In this document: positions 13,501 through 23,200 of the stretch, in pieces
How the letters are laid out: the number at the start of each line of letters is the position of its first letter
Position numbering within the stretch: the stretch's first letter is position 1
Assembly: GCF_902806685.2 (NCBI RefSeq)
Contig: NC_048542.1
Span: 2,030,533-2,094,532 of the forward strand
Reading direction: 5' to 3'
Length of the DNA: 64,000 bases
Source: Maniola hyperantus
Taxonomy: Eukaryota > Arthropoda > Insecta > Lepidoptera > Nymphalidae
Program-made: the position numbers and the translations under genes
The notes under the pieces: generated by a model
The model's input: only the letters and a program-made list of their open reading frames with translations
Database searches by the model: none
What the model was told of the DNA's origin: nothing

Positions 13501-13839
13501 ACGAGGCCTCTTTTGGGCAGCAATATTTTAATATTTTTATGTGCAACACTGCAAGATAATACCAACAGCGCCATCTATATGTGATTTCATAAATTAAAAT
13601 TAATTTATCAAATCACATACAGATGGCGCTGTATTTAAAATGTAGCACACGACAGCTTCTTACTTCTTATAAAAATTAGTAATTTGATCTTTTGTTACAG
13701 GTTGAAATTCGGCTTGTACGAAATAGACTTCAATCATCCAAATCGCACAAGGACCCCTCGCGTTTCGGCGAACTACTACGCTTGTGTTATCGCGGGGCGA
13801 TCACTTGACGTTCAGGATTCTTGCTGGTCTCAGAACTAG
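4564..13839 (+). CDS. GH1 beta-glucosidase-like gene, copy A (exons 3-11; 5' exons not seen)
   Basis: Family 1 glycoside hydrolase, expected to cleave beta-glucosides by the retaining double-displacement mechanism. Exons: 4564-4711, 5319-5485, 5573-5833, 6672-6760, 6849-6996, 8259-8422, 9537-9689, 10330-10421, 13701-13839; all join in frame between GT-AG sites, giving 452 visible residues with no stop. Seen motifs: acid/base Glu in LTLNEPV (exon 5), YHWELP with the substrate-binding His, nucleophile in ILITENGFS (exon 9), and [13 protein letters not shown] (exon 10). The protein ends at SCWSQN without the hydrophobic tail of copies B and C. Exons 1-2 (signal peptide and the [10 protein letters not shown] strand with a glucose-binding Gln) are absent from the 4.5 kb upstream, so the gene is either 5'-truncated or has a first intron running off the window. 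Intron 10 carries a 3-kb LINE composite. Family assignment is firm; substrate is unknown. Confidence 0.88.
6035..6346 (+). repeat. Dispersed 300-bp element 'TTAGGGTTCCGT...CTTGGC.GGTTTTT'
   Basis: Contains the signature run of gtctgtc repeats, 'agctgtatctcatgaacc', 'ttgccgctataacaac' and a terminal 'gagtccgactcgcacttgg'. Other copies are at 8444-8865, 15518-15720, 21840-22053 and 57265-57530. Lies in intron 5 of copy A. Class unknown, non-autonomous. Confidence 0.6.
7034..8105 (+). mobile_element. Decayed LINE (CR1-like) remnant in intron 7 of copy A
   Basis: An open stretch at 7055-7360 resembles the linker before the reverse transcriptase of CR1-like LINEs ([19 protein letters not shown]). 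Further on, 7838-7915 translates as [18 protein letters not shown], matching the C-terminal region of the better preserved LINE at 10567-11836 ([19 protein letters not shown]). The 3' part has the same stem-loop (agatcgctattaagcgataag) seen inverted at 10660-10685. Many stops and deletions: dead copy. Confidence 0.6.
7978..8019. repeat. Perfect hairpin, 19-bp stem
   Basis: The arm 'aactaaaatcaaataacta' is followed after a 4-nt loop by its exact reverse complement. It lies within the decayed LINE remnant of intron 7, copy A. Confidence 0.8.
8444..8865 (+). repeat. Dispersed 300-bp element (gtctgtc family), intron 8 of copy A
   Basis: Starts about 20 bp after the exon 8 donor with 'agattccgtacccgaacggt', includes 'gtctgtctgtctgcgggctgt' type sequence and ends with 'gcctcgcacttgtctgttttt'. 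Same family as 6035-6346, with an internal length difference. Confidence 0.55.
9003..9172 (+). mobile_element. Helitron-like short element
   Basis: Motif block 'aatgtgttgctcatcgcaaa', 'gaaccgctgaaccgatttc', 'gaggatggttcttacgga', 'gttaggcggaacgaagttcg'. Copies at 21150-21345 (ending gtcagctagt) and 28410-28572 (reverse). The CTAGT-type terminus resembles non-autonomous Helitrons of Lepidoptera; assignment is by resemblance only. Confidence 0.45.
9226..9456. repeat. MITE with inverted ends (GTTTGTGCACTC...)
   Basis: Left end 'gcgtttgtgcactccttcg' and right end 'gagtgcacaatcgcc' are imperfect inverted repeats, with 'tcgtgattcgtaaaaata' mirrored by 'tattttcacgaatcacga'. Related element ends occur at 30328, 36465-36620, 46556-46695 and 49555-49670. 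Confidence 0.6.
10444..10566 (+). repeat. 5' half of the 'CCGGCCAAGTGCGAG' element, interrupted by a LINE insertion
   Basis: Begins 23 bp after the exon 10 donor of copy A with 'aaaccggccaagtgcgagtc'. Its continuation is at 13584-13650. The last 61 bp (10506-10566) are repeated exactly at 13523-13583, forming the target-site duplication of the intervening LINE composite. Confidence 0.8.
10506..10566. repeat. Left 61-bp target-site duplication of the LINE composite
   Basis: Identical base for base to 13523-13583; runs from 'atattttaatatttttatg' to 'catctatatgtg'. The two copies bracket 10567-13522. Confidence 0.9.
10567..11836 (-). mobile_element. 5'-truncated CR1-like LINE, 3' half of reverse transcriptase plus 3' UTR
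   Basis: On the minus strand a 289-codon frame (11773-10904) starts with the reverse transcriptase active site MYADDLQVY and continues through the thumb region. In-frame sequence upstream reads [13 protein letters not shown] up to 11836, where homology stops abruptly in the middle of the RT domain. The 3' UTR has a stem-loop (atcgctatttagcgat) and the element ends in a (CATA)n tail, seen as tatg repeats at 10567-10585. It cannot be autonomous. Confidence 0.85.
11837..13522 (-). mobile_element. 5'-truncated Jockey-clade LINE, reverse transcriptase fragment
   Basis: Minus-strand open frame from 13522 to 12096, entering near the start of the RT domain. Motifs: [60 protein letters not shown], active site LYADDSAYL, then a Jockey-like C-terminal region ending RRPTSD. 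The 3' UTR is GC-rich and ends at a (TCA)n tail (gatgatgatgag at 11840) that abuts the broken 5' end of the first LINE. The ATG of the longest frame (13574) lies in the flanking 61-bp repeat and is not the element's own start. Endonuclease and ORF1 are missing. Confidence 0.88.
13523..13583. repeat. Right 61-bp target-site duplication of the LINE composite
   Basis: Exact repeat of 10506-10566. After it the interrupted host element resumes (atttcataaattaaaatta...). Confidence 0.9.
13584..13650 (+). repeat. 3' half of the interrupted 'CCGGCCAAGTGCGAG' element
   Basis: Completes the palindromic terminus (aaattaatttatcaaatcacatacagatggcgc) matching 4212-4258 in copy order. Confidence 0.7.
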
Positions 13840-14474
13840 GCCTTCCGCAGAAACTATGAGTGAAGCCTGCACAGACGAGGGACAGTCCGCGAGCACTTTT
13901 TTGACTGTCAAAATAGGCTTACAACTGCACGAATAACGCACACGAGGGATTAGAGTGAAACTACATGATGCGTTGCGTTGGCCGTGCAGGTGCGTCGCCT
14001 GAGCGGTGCCCACCGCTGCGTCATCCCACATAGAAATTGTTGGAACTGGCTGTAAACTAAATTGTTTATATTTAAATATGTTCTTATTCTTGTATGTTCC
14101 CCGATTACTCGAAGACGCCTGGACCGATTTTGAAAATTCTTTTTTTGTTTGAAAGGGTATACTTCAAAGTTGGTCCCATTTAAATTTGGTGAAGATCTGA
14201 TGAACATCTTCGAAGATAGATACTGGAACTCCTCAACGGATAGGAGTAAATTGCTCGCGATCAGTGTAATTAGCTTAGTAAACAGTAGATTTTTAACCAG
14301 TCATAGCATAATTCCATGGGACCACTAAAAATTGTGAAATAAAATTTTTTTACAAAAAAAATAAAAACCGACTTCGATACACAAACACTAAAAATTGAAA
14401 AATAATTTAATTTATTACCGAATATATTATGTATACAAGAATTAATATAGTTCCATAATAATATTTTTTGGGGT

Positions 14475-14660
14475 CGGCTCGAATCAGCTGGTGCATGCGG
14501 TCATTCAACTAGGTGTTCAAACTTGCAGGATTTTAAAGTATTTTTTGGTCAAAATATAAACCACCGTAGTAAAAATGATTGCAATCGATTCTGTTACTGA
14601 TTCTGAACAAACTATGTATTTTCAGGTTTTGCGTATACTAAAACCGTTGTATAGGGTAGG
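14475..14660. repeat. Block shared with intron 3 of copy C (39830-39990)
   Basis: Both contain 'ggctcgaatcagctggtgca', 'tgcggtcattcaact', 'aaacttgcaggatt', 'ttggtcaaaatata' and 'gattctgttactgattctg' in the same order with small indels. Either a low-copy transposon or a segment duplicated within the cluster. Confidence 0.7.
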
Positions 14661-15517
14661 GTACCTTACTTACTAAATTCGAACTTAGATAAAACTGACG
14701 GATACTAGAACAAAATGACGGATACTGTAACGTTTTTGCTTTATTATGCTGAATTAATAATTAAGTACAATAAATAAATATTATCATAACATACCTAGAT
14801 ACGAGTACTTATTTTAATCTTTTAATATCTGTACGCTTAGTACGAGATTTTATGTCTCACCAACGTTGATAGTATTCGAGTGTCAAAATACTTCGGTGTT
14901 ATAGTAAACTGGATCTTAACTGCCTTGTTTTAAAGCTCAAGTTTGTCTATACATCTACAGCCAGCGCTCCAAGCCGAAACGTTGCGAAATTAAATTCAGT
15001 GGCATTGAATTTTTGACTTCATTTCGAGGCTCTTTATGTCCATTTTACTTTGACATTATTGTGTTTCGACTCTGGAATTCTAGCAACGTTTGTTGAGACG
15101 TAAAATCTTATACTACTTATATAAGATTTTATACAACCTGCCGTTTCGTTTCCCGGTAGCGCTCCTGCACCCCCTTACGACACGAAAGAAAACTGTTGCA
15201 AAAGTTGATAAAATTCACAAAAGATGATTTCTTAGACATTTTTGTTGATTTTCGCGATTCAGTGTCTATGAATTTTATTATTAACAGCTACATGATGCCC
15301 TCGACATCATCCGCGTGGATTTAAGTTTTTAAAAATCCCATGGAAAAAGATTTTTCGGGATACAAAGTAGCCTATATAATATGTTCTTTCCCCCGGGATG
15401 CAAGCTATCTCTGTACCAAATTTCGTCAAAATCGGTTGAATGAATGCTTTGTGAAAAGCTAGCAGACAGACTGACAGACACACTTTCGCATTTATAATAT
15501 TAGTAGGGAAGTGTGGA

Positions 15518-15720
15518 TGTAGGGTTCGGTACCCGAAGGATGCCAAATGGGACCATATTACAAAGCCTCCGTTGTTCGTCCGTCTATTTGTCCGTCCGTC
15601 CATCCGTCTGTCTGTTAGCGAGCTGTATCTCATGAACCTAATAGGGTGGAGTTGAAATTGTCATAGATGCGTAGGTATTTCTATTGCCGCTAGAACAACA
15701 AATAAGTAAGGTAACAATAG
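15518..15720 (+). repeat. gtctgtc-family element, fragment
   Basis: 'gtagggttcggtacccgaag', 'ccgtctgtctgttagcgagc' and 'attgccgctagaacaacaaa' identify a truncated copy of the 6035-6346 family. Confidence 0.5.
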
Positions 15721-16245
15721 GTAAGTTAATTAACTTTATTTAACAATAAATGAGGCAAGCCTAGTCAAATGATGACTAACAAGTCAGGCCTAGTCCTAGA
15801 CCTAGATCCGACTGTCATGTTCCTTATATAATTTATGTCAGCACTCATAAAGGCAATAAAATTAATGATATGATAGATATGATATGAAAAAATTAATGAA
15901 AGTTTCAAAATGGCCGCCATGCAAACATTTTGTGAAATAGCTTGTGAGATAAAGAAAATATAAAAAACAAAGATAAGAAAAATACTTAAAACAAAAATTA
16001 TACCTACGTAATTAAAAAAAACTTCATTATTTATTTGAATCCTGGTATACTTACTAAAACATTTTTAATTTGCTCATTATTTCAATCTGCGTCAGCCATC
16101 TTGGCCATTAGTCTAATTTCTCCTTGACTCCTGCAGTTATAATCTGAGCACTGCGAAGTCACATGGGGTTAAATAATTTAAAATCCATACTAATCCATAC
16201 TAATATTATAAGTGCAAAAGTTGTTTGTCTGTCTGTCTTTATTTG

Positions 16246-16440
16246 ACGACCTCCCTAGCGCAGTGGTAAGTGCTGTGGTCTTATTAGTGGGAGGTCCCTG
16301 GTTCGATTCCCGGCCGGGGGTTGGAAATTTTTTAATTTCTACATTTCTGGGCTGGTCTTCTGGGAGGCTTCGGCCGTGGTTAGTTACCACCCTACCGGCA
16401 AATATATTACTTTCTGCCGCGTACTATAACATCGCTCACA
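16246..16440 (+). mobile_element. tRNA-derived SINE, family 2
   Basis: tRNA-like head with an A box in 'gcgcagtggtaagtgctg' and a B box 'ggttcgattcccgg', followed by a body with 'ctgggctggtct' and 'agttaccaccctaccggcaa'. A second copy is at 63728-63975, and a head fragment at 18943-18966. Confidence 0.7.
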
Positions 16441-16516
16441 GCATAGCTTTTTATTTTATTTTTATTTTTTTATAGCTCGCTACATCGCACATCTCTGGTA
16501 GACAGGCAATCTAGAG

Positions 16517-16785
16517 CAGTGTTTCCCAAACATTGTTCTGCCATGGCCCGACTTAACATTTTTAAACTACCTATATTTATTTTTAAAAAGTAAACTAGTG
16601 TTGAATATCTAGCTCACATTTTTTTACGACGTCACATCGCAGTGTTGTGATACGAATATTTACGATGCGTCGATCGATAGTAGGTACTTAGGTAATATTT
16701 TTAAAACAAGACGGGAATGTTGCGACCCGGTATTTTATTTTGATGGCCCGGTACCGGGTCGCGACCCGGCAAATGGGAAACGCTG
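16517..16785. mobile_element. hAT-like non-autonomous element
   Basis: Left terminus 'cagtgtttcccaaa' and right terminus 'tttgccgggtcgc' region ending 'gggaaacgctg' form inverted ends of the CAGNGTTTCCCA type seen in hAT transposons. Flanks ctagag and actaggg are compatible with a decayed duplication. Confidence 0.55.
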
Positions 16786-16795
16786 ACTAGGGGAA

Positions 16796-16852
16796 TTTTT
16801 TATAATTTTTATGATAGTGTAAAACACTACCTATCATAAAAATTATAAAAAA
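16796..16852. repeat. Perfect hairpin, 22-bp stem
   Basis: The arm 16796-16817 (ending atttttatgatag) is the exact reverse complement of 16831-16852, with a 13-nt loop. It sits just outside the hAT-like element. Confidence 0.85.
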
Positions 16853-17009
16853 TATGGTGAAAAAATGGCATTTATCGTTCAAAGAGCTGCATTGTAATAT
16901 GGGCCTTTGAAAGTAGTTTCGATAACTGCAAAGTGTCGCTACTAGATGGCGTTAAACAGTCGCTTCAGTACTGAGTGAACATACGTATCACAAACGTCAC
17001 TGGCAATAA

Positions 17010-17095
17010 GCGAAACCGTGGCCTAGTGGTCAAACATCGGGCGCGAACCCAGAAGATGCAGGTTCGATTCCTGCCGGTTACGCAATTTTTGATAT
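17010..17095 (+). repeat. tRNA-like sequence, probably a SINE head
   Basis: A-box-like 'gtggcctagtggtc' and B box 'ggttcgattcc' are spaced as in a tRNA gene and followed by an A-rich stretch, but the acceptor stem is imperfect. I read it as a degenerate SINE head, not a working tRNA gene. Confidence 0.4.
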
Positions 17096-17779
17096 GTATT
17101 TTAAAAAAAAATTAGAATCAAAAATTTGCGGACCACACGATGTCCACTCGTTGACCACGTGAGTGAGGTCCACTGGTGATAAAACGACGGCCACCCAGTG
17201 GACCACCTGTCGACAACGAGTGGACGCCAAGGTGCCAGATGACTCTAACGAGCTATGACCTTGATAATATTAATGCCTAAAGTAATGATTAATAAAGAAA
17301 AAGAAGAAAAGATTAAATATTTTGTCATAGGTACAAAAAAAATGTCGGGAAAATATAAATGGTACGATATAAATCGGGATAATGGAAATAGTACGAGAGG
17401 CATCGTCTTAAATGGTCAAGTCTAAACCGAGTCGTCCACACTCCACAGCTGTTCAGTGTTGCCAATTTTTAGAGTTCCGTACCTCAAAACGAAAAATGAA
17501 CCCTTATAGGATCACTTCGTTGTCTGTCTGTCTGACTGTCCGTCTGTCGTGTCTGTCAAGAAAACCTATAGGGTACTTCCCGTTGACCTAGAATCATGAA
17601 ACTTTGCAGATAGGTAGGTCTTATAGCACATGTAAAGAGGAAAATCCGAAAACCGTGAATTTGTGTTTGCATCACAAAAAAGTCAAAATGTGTCATGAAC
17701 AAATAAATAGTACCTATTTACAATTTTCCAAATAATAAAATACCAAGTTAATTTATATATTAAAATAATTATCTTAGTT

Positions 17780-18330
17780 TAAGTCCCGCAAATTGCTAAT
17801 GCGCGTAAGTTTCGAGCTGATGTATGATTCAGAATGTTGGGCGGTAAAAGGGACGGATGAAAGGCGAGTACATGCAACTGAAATGCGAATGTTGAGATGG
17901 ATGTGTAGTGTGACAAGGATGGATAAGATAAGGAATGAATATAATATATAAGTGGAAGTTTGAAAGTAGCGCCAGTGGTAGAAAGAGGGGTAATAGGCTG
18001 GCATGGTATGGACATATAATGCGGAGGGAAGAAAGCCATGTCACTAGAAGAATGTTAAGTATGCATGTGAAAGGAAAAAGAGGAGAGGACGACCAAAGAA
18101 AAGGTGGATGGATTGCGTAAAAGAGGATATGCGTGAAAAAGGAGTGGATAGTGGGTTAACGAATGATAGAAGTGAGTGGAAGAAGAAATGTTGTGCCGAC
18201 CCCACGTACGAACGAAGGAACGTGAGGAAGAAGAAGGTATGTTTTTATTCCAGCTGACGTCAAAATGACGTCATTTCGATGTTAATGAGACATGGTTCCA
18301 GCGCAATACCAATTTGCGGGACTTATATAC
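17780..18330 (+). mobile_element. RTE-like LINE 3' fragment nested in a small MITE
   Basis: 17800-18235 translates in pieces into the C-terminal tail of an endonuclease-reverse transcriptase LINE (LMYDSECWAVKG, EMRMLRWMC, RLAWYGHIMRREE, VDSGLTNDRSEWKKKCCADP). It is flanked by halves of the MITE that is intact in inverse orientation at 33856-34021, whose ends are 'taagtcccgcaaattgct' and 'aatttgcgggactta'. Confidence 0.7.
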
Positions 18331-18349
18331 CGTTGGCTTCCTATTAAAT

Positions 18350-18779
18350 AAAAAACCGGCAAAGTGAGAGATTTTACCGAGATTCCGTACTATAGTCCTA
18401 TTTTTTCGACATTTTGCACGATAATTCGAAAACTATGATTTATAAAAATAAATAAAAATCTGTTTTAGAATCCACAGGTGAAGCCCTATCATATGATACC
18501 CCACTTGATATAGTTATCTTACTTTGAAAATTGAAAATACTAATTGAACTAATGTTCATGACCACAATTTAACTTTTTTTGCGTGGTGTAACCACAAATT
18601 CACGGTTTTCAGATTTTTCCCCAAATTTCAGTTATAAGACCTACCTACCTGCCAAATTTCATGATTCTAGGTCAACGGGAAGTACCCTGTAAGTTTCTTG
18701 CCAGACCGACAGATAGACAGACAACAAAGTGATCCTATAAGGGTTCCGTTTTTCCTTTTGAGGTACGGAACCCTAAAAA
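18350..18779 (+). repeat. 420-bp dispersed element 'CCGGC..AGTG...GGTACGGAACCCTAAAAA'
   Basis: One of the most abundant repeats in the window. Landmarks: 'tttttcgacattttgcacga', 'gataccccacttgatatag', 'gattctaggtcaacgggaag', 'aaagtgatcctataagggtt' and a terminal 'ggtacggaaccctaaaaa'. Unknown class; probably a non-autonomous DNA transposon. Confidence 0.7.
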
Positions 18780-18974
18780 TACCAAGTTGGGTATCATATG
18801 AAAATGCAACGCTGGCTCTCATATTATTAAATTGGACAATTGTATTTATAGAAAAAAAACTAAGTACATGCGCTTAATTTTATGTAATCATAGTATTACA
18901 TAATCCTATAATCCTTTAAGAAAATGAATCCTTTAATTGGTTGACCTCCTTGGTGCAGTGGTAAGTGCTTGTGG

Positions 18975-19382
18975 CACAGATATGTCCAGATATGCAACTA
19001 GCGTGGCCCCCTCAGTCCCTCTCGCTCAAGCAGAGGTACTTGTGAAATGTTATTCCGTCTATTTTACGTTCGCTTCGGCTATTGTAGCCTAGTATACTGC
19101 AACCCACCATTGCACAATAACTTCAAAAACAACAAAACAACAAAACAACAAAACGAATCAATTATTTATTTACAATACTTGAGTCAACATAACCTCACTT
19201 CACGTTATTTGCCAAAATCTCACGTACAAATACATTTTGGCAAACAAAAAAAAGTGGCCACGGTGATAAGGACAAAACATAATCATTTTCTCACGTTCTA
19301 ATAAGAGCTTAAATGCATTTAGCTATCTCGCTCTAACAGTAAGAATCACAATAGGGCTACTTCTAATAGTCCTTGTTCTGAG
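18975..19382 (+). mobile_element. hAT-like MITE, copy 1, with 8-bp target duplication
   Basis: Begins cacagatatgtccag and ends ttgttctgag. Flanked by GCTTGTGG (18967-18974) and GCTTGTAG (19383-19390), a 7/8 match of the length typical for hAT elements. It interrupts a family 2 SINE head. Near-identical copies: 56054-56458 (reverse) and 60406-60806. Confidence 0.8.
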
Positions 19383-19724
19383 GCTTGTAGTCTTAAAGGA
19401 TAAGGTTGGAGTTTGATACAAAACCGAAAATAATTATTTTCACTCGACTACGGCAAAGCCAAAAGAAAGGGTTGTGATGTTGGCAGTCTATGTATGAATA
19501 TTTGCATCTATGTGTTCCACTGTAGTGGCTAAACTACTGGGCCGATTTTGATGAATAAGGTGTCAATTGATTCGTTACTATGGTCCGGGTGATATAGGCA
19601 ACATTTTATACAAACAAAATCGATCTGACGGATGTTACATCCAAAAAAATGGGGGTCTTTAAAAGTTGTTTACTATTGTTTCGAGTGGGATGTCAAATAA
19701 AAGAGGAACTAGACTATCACAGCT

Positions 19725-19862
19725 TATCTTTATACATAAAAGGAAAAGGTGACTGACTGACTGACTGATCTGTCAATGATCTGATGATTCAACTCCTAAA
19801 TAGGGGTTTGAAATTTGTATAGTCCACGCGGAAGAAATCGCGAGGATTATAAGCTAGTTATA
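19725..19862 (+). mobile_element. Helitron-like element (gactgactgactg family)
   Basis: Contains 'aaaaggaaaaggtgactgac' and ends 'ataagctagtt'. Related copies: 30135-30345, 33276-33495, 49973-50190 (plus) and 23930-24060, 36625-36780, 44690-44830, 53555-53768 (minus). The CTAGT end is Helitron-like. Confidence 0.5.
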
Positions 19863-19986
19863 TTATAAAAGCTGAAAGTTTATCTGCGAATTGTACCGAA
19901 TCAAGGGAGGAACGATCAGCGATTATTAAGTTGCCATGAAGTCACTGGCACAATACGCAGAGAAACTTTCAGCTTTTATAAAATAA
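19863..19986. repeat. Short MITE with ~30-bp inverted ends
   Basis: 'ttataaaagctgaaagttt' at the left is mirrored by 'aaactttcagcttttataa' at the right, with internal 'tctgcg'/'cgcaga'. One end also occurs at 10110-10150 in intron 9 of copy A. Confidence 0.65.
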
Positions 19987-20132
19987 CGAAGGTATGGCAC
20001 CCGCTGGTTCTCTCTCTCTATAAACTACGTGTGTAGGTATACGGCGCGGCGCATATGAAACTAATTTCTCTTAATGACCAAATTACATCTATTGGTTGGT
20101 AACCATTGTATATACATTGTATTTAATGTGCC

Positions 20133-20140
20133 TATATAAA
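20133..20140 (+). promoter_or_regulatory. TATA box of GH1 copy B
   Basis: TATATAAA lies 36-43 nt before the ATG at 20176. A start about 25-30 nt downstream would give a very short 5' UTR. Position and consensus support it; no other promoter element is obvious. Confidence 0.55.
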
Positions 20141-20175
20141 AAAACTTTAACATTAAAAATATTTTAGTAATAACC

Positions 20176-20204
20176 ATGCTGTCATTCCACGCAGTTGTTT
20201 TGTG
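20176..20204 (+). other. Copy B exon 1: 29-nt signal-peptide exon
   Basis: ATG plus eight codons and two bases (MLSFHAVVL, then TG|T) before a consensus donor gtaagc. Too short for ordinary ORF calls; supported by the TATA box upstream, the exact phase fit to exon 2 and the hydrophobic signal sequence created by the join. Confidence 0.8.
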
Positions 20205-23200
20205 GTAAGCTCGTTTATCTATATGTAAAAAAATCAATGTTTGTATGTTTGTGTTCTATGCATTGTTAAACAATTGGTAAGATTGTGATGAAACTTTGGT
20301 AGGGTATTCTGAAGCCGCCTGTGAAGGTTTCTGGATTTTTTAGGGTTCCGTACCTCAAAAGGAAAAACGGAACCCTTATAGGATCACTTTGTTGTCTGTC
20401 TGTCTGTCGGTCTGTCAAGAAACCTACAGGGTACTTCCCGTTGACCTAGAATCATGAAGTTTGGCAGGAAGGTGGGTCTTATAGCTGGCATTAGGGGAAA
20501 AATCTGAAAATCGTGAATTTGTGTTTACATGACACAAATAAAATTAATTTGTTGTCATAAACTCATAATAATTAGTATTTTCAATTTTCAATATCAAATT
20601 GGGTATCATATTATGAAAAGGCTTCATCTGTGTATTCTAAAACCGATTTTTATTCATTTTTACGCATAATAGTTTTTGAATAATCGTGCAAAATGTCGAA
20701 AAAATACGACTGAATTAAGGAACCCTCGTTGCGCGAGCCTGACTCGCACTTGGCCGGTTTTTTTTTTTTAATCCTGATGCTGCAGGGTTACTGCCCGCCT
20801 AAGTTATGCAGATTTTAGAACACTATTCATAGTGAATTAACATTGTAGGTACCATGCAACGACTTCATGATTAGACTCCAAGTCCCAACTCTTCAACCCT
20901 GATGATGCAGGGTATAGCAATTGTAAACTATAGGGACTCAGGAACTGTTGTTGGTGAAATATAATTTAAGGTACCAATCATATTACATTGATCTTCGGGT
21001 CCTAACCCATCAATCCTGATGCTGCAAGGTACTGAACCCCTGAGCCATAAGGATTCGGGAATTTCTGCTGGTGAATTGATATCGTACTGTACCATCAATA
21101 GGATGTGAAAAGCTAGTAAACAGGCAGACATACTTTCGCATTAATCTTTTCTATAATATAAAAATGAATCACTAAATGTGTTGCTCATCGCAAATCTCGA
21201 GAACCGCTGAACCGATTTCGCTGATTCTTTTTTATAATATTCCTTTAAGTACCTACAAGGATGGTTCTTACGGAGAGAAAAATTTAATTCAACCTCCCCC
21301 TCGATTTTGTAAACTTCACCCGAGCGAAGCCGGGGCGTGTCAGCTAGTTATAAATATTGTAAAGCTGTGTTGTAAATTAATATGAAAGTATGGAAGTTTG
21401 AATTTAGAAAAAACCGGCCAAGTGTGAGTCAGGCTCGCGCAATGAGGGTTCCGTACTACAGTCGTATTTTTTCGACATTTTGCACGATAATTCAAAAACT
21501 ATGATGCATAAAAATAAATAAAAATCTGTTTTAGAATGTACAGGTGAAGACCTTTCATATGATACCCCACTTGATATAGTCACTCACTTCGAAAGTTGAA
21601 AATACTAATTATTAGTTCATGACCACAATTTAATTTTTTTTGTGTGATCTAACCCTAAATTCACGGTTTCAGATTTTTCCCCAAATGTCAGCTATAAGAT
21701 CTACCTACCTGCCAAATTTCACGATTCTAGGTCAACGGGAAGTACCCTGTAGGTTTCTTGACAGACTGACAGACCGACAGACAGACAACAAAGTGATCCT
21801 ATAAGGGTTCCGTTTTTCCTTTTAAGGTACGGAACCCTAAAAACAGCCAAGTGCGAATTTTCATGGCAGCCATTCAGATTTTTTGATTATTTGTTGTTAT
21901 AGCGGCAATAGAAATACACATTCTGTGAAAATTTCTCTCTACCCATTACGGTTCACGAGATAGGTACAACCCGCTGACAGACAGACAGGCGGATGGACCG
22001 TGGAGGCTTAGTAATAGAATATCGTTGGCACTCTTCGGGTACGGAACCCTAAAACATGACCGAAGCGTAGAATTGGATTATTTGTTTCCACAGTGGCTTG
22101 CTACAGAAGTCCTGGGCTATCGACCGCAGCTTTCCCCCATACTTCAAGTTCGGAGCTGCTACAGCCGCTTACCAAGTGGAAGGTGGATGGAATGCTGATG
22201 GTAAGTTCCAAGACAATATAAAAAAATGATGTGGCGGTTGCCACAATAGAAACTAGATGGCGCTGTTCAATCGATGACGTAGTCCCGAACAAATGTACCG
22301 CCGACAGTACTCGCAATAACAGAGTGTTCTGCAATCTGGACTATATATAGAAGTTTCAAGATACAACCGTCGGCCCAGCTGGCGCTACCGAGCACAACCA
22401 ACCGCTCGGTGGGAGATCTCCCCTTTGGTACGGTCGAGCCTGCACACCGCTCCCGTACACTAGCTTATGCTCGCGACTTCGTCCGCGTGGACTACACAAA
22501 TTTCAATCCCCTATTTCACCCGTGGCCCTACCGCGGTTGTTTGACAGCTACAATGTCACGATCGCAATCATCTCTGATTGGTTAATGCTCGCTCACTATT
22601 GGCCACAATGCATTGTTGCAACAAGAATCGCACAAATTCAGCCAATCAGAACAATTGAGATTGTAATAATGATTGATGCAGGTTTTAGACAATCGCCCTA
22701 CTGGAATAGCGGTGGAATAGTTATATTCTGTTTTGTCTTTTGCCTTCAAATGTCAAATTACTGATGACAGAGAAAGACAAAACAGAGTATAACTATTCCA
22801 CCGCTATTCCAGGTTTATTTGTTAGAGGGCTAAAGTTTAATAAATTATTAAAGATTAAGGGTGTCTGGCAGAGGGTTGCCACGATACTTAGTGTCTGGCA
22901 ATGCATGGCGTGATTTCTGATCACTCCGAAGAAAATATAAAAAACTGATGTGGCGGTTGCCACAATAGAAACTAGATGGCGCTGTTCAATCGATGACGTA
23001 GTCCCGAACAAATGTACCGCCGACAGTACTCGCAATAACAGAGTGTTCTGCAATCTGGACTATATATAGAAGTTTCAAGATACAACCGTCGGCCCAGCTG
23101 GCGCTACCGAGCACAACCAACCGCTCGGTGGGAGATCTCCCCTTTGGTACGGTCGAGCCTGCACACCGCTCCCGTACACTAGCTTATGCTCGCGACTTCG

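Larger units (their letters stand above)
13840..20175. other. Intergenic region between GH1 copies A and B
   Basis: No gene recognised. Possible polyadenylation signal AATAAA at 14338. Contents in order: small GC-rich repeat (13840-14030), Helitron-like debris (about 14070-14230), a block shared with copy C intron 3 (14475-14660), gtctgtc-family element (15518-15720), SINE (16246-16440), hAT-like element (16517-16785), hairpin (16796-16852), tRNA-like sequence (about 17010-17090), LINE fragment nested in a MITE (17780-18330), 420-bp element (18350-18779), SINE head broken by a hAT MITE (18943-19390), Helitron-like element (19725-19860) and a MITE (19863-19986). Confidence 0.6.

Noticed and set aside
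19047..19301. 84-codon frame ([18 protein letters not shown]...) seen again near 56386 and 60480
   Set aside because: Lies inside the hAT-like MITE; no domain, and length varies between copies.
22522..22764. 80-codon frame repeated at 23241 and in part at 23726 and 59307
   Set aside because: Falls in a dispersed non-coding element; identity reflects recent duplication and not protein constraint.
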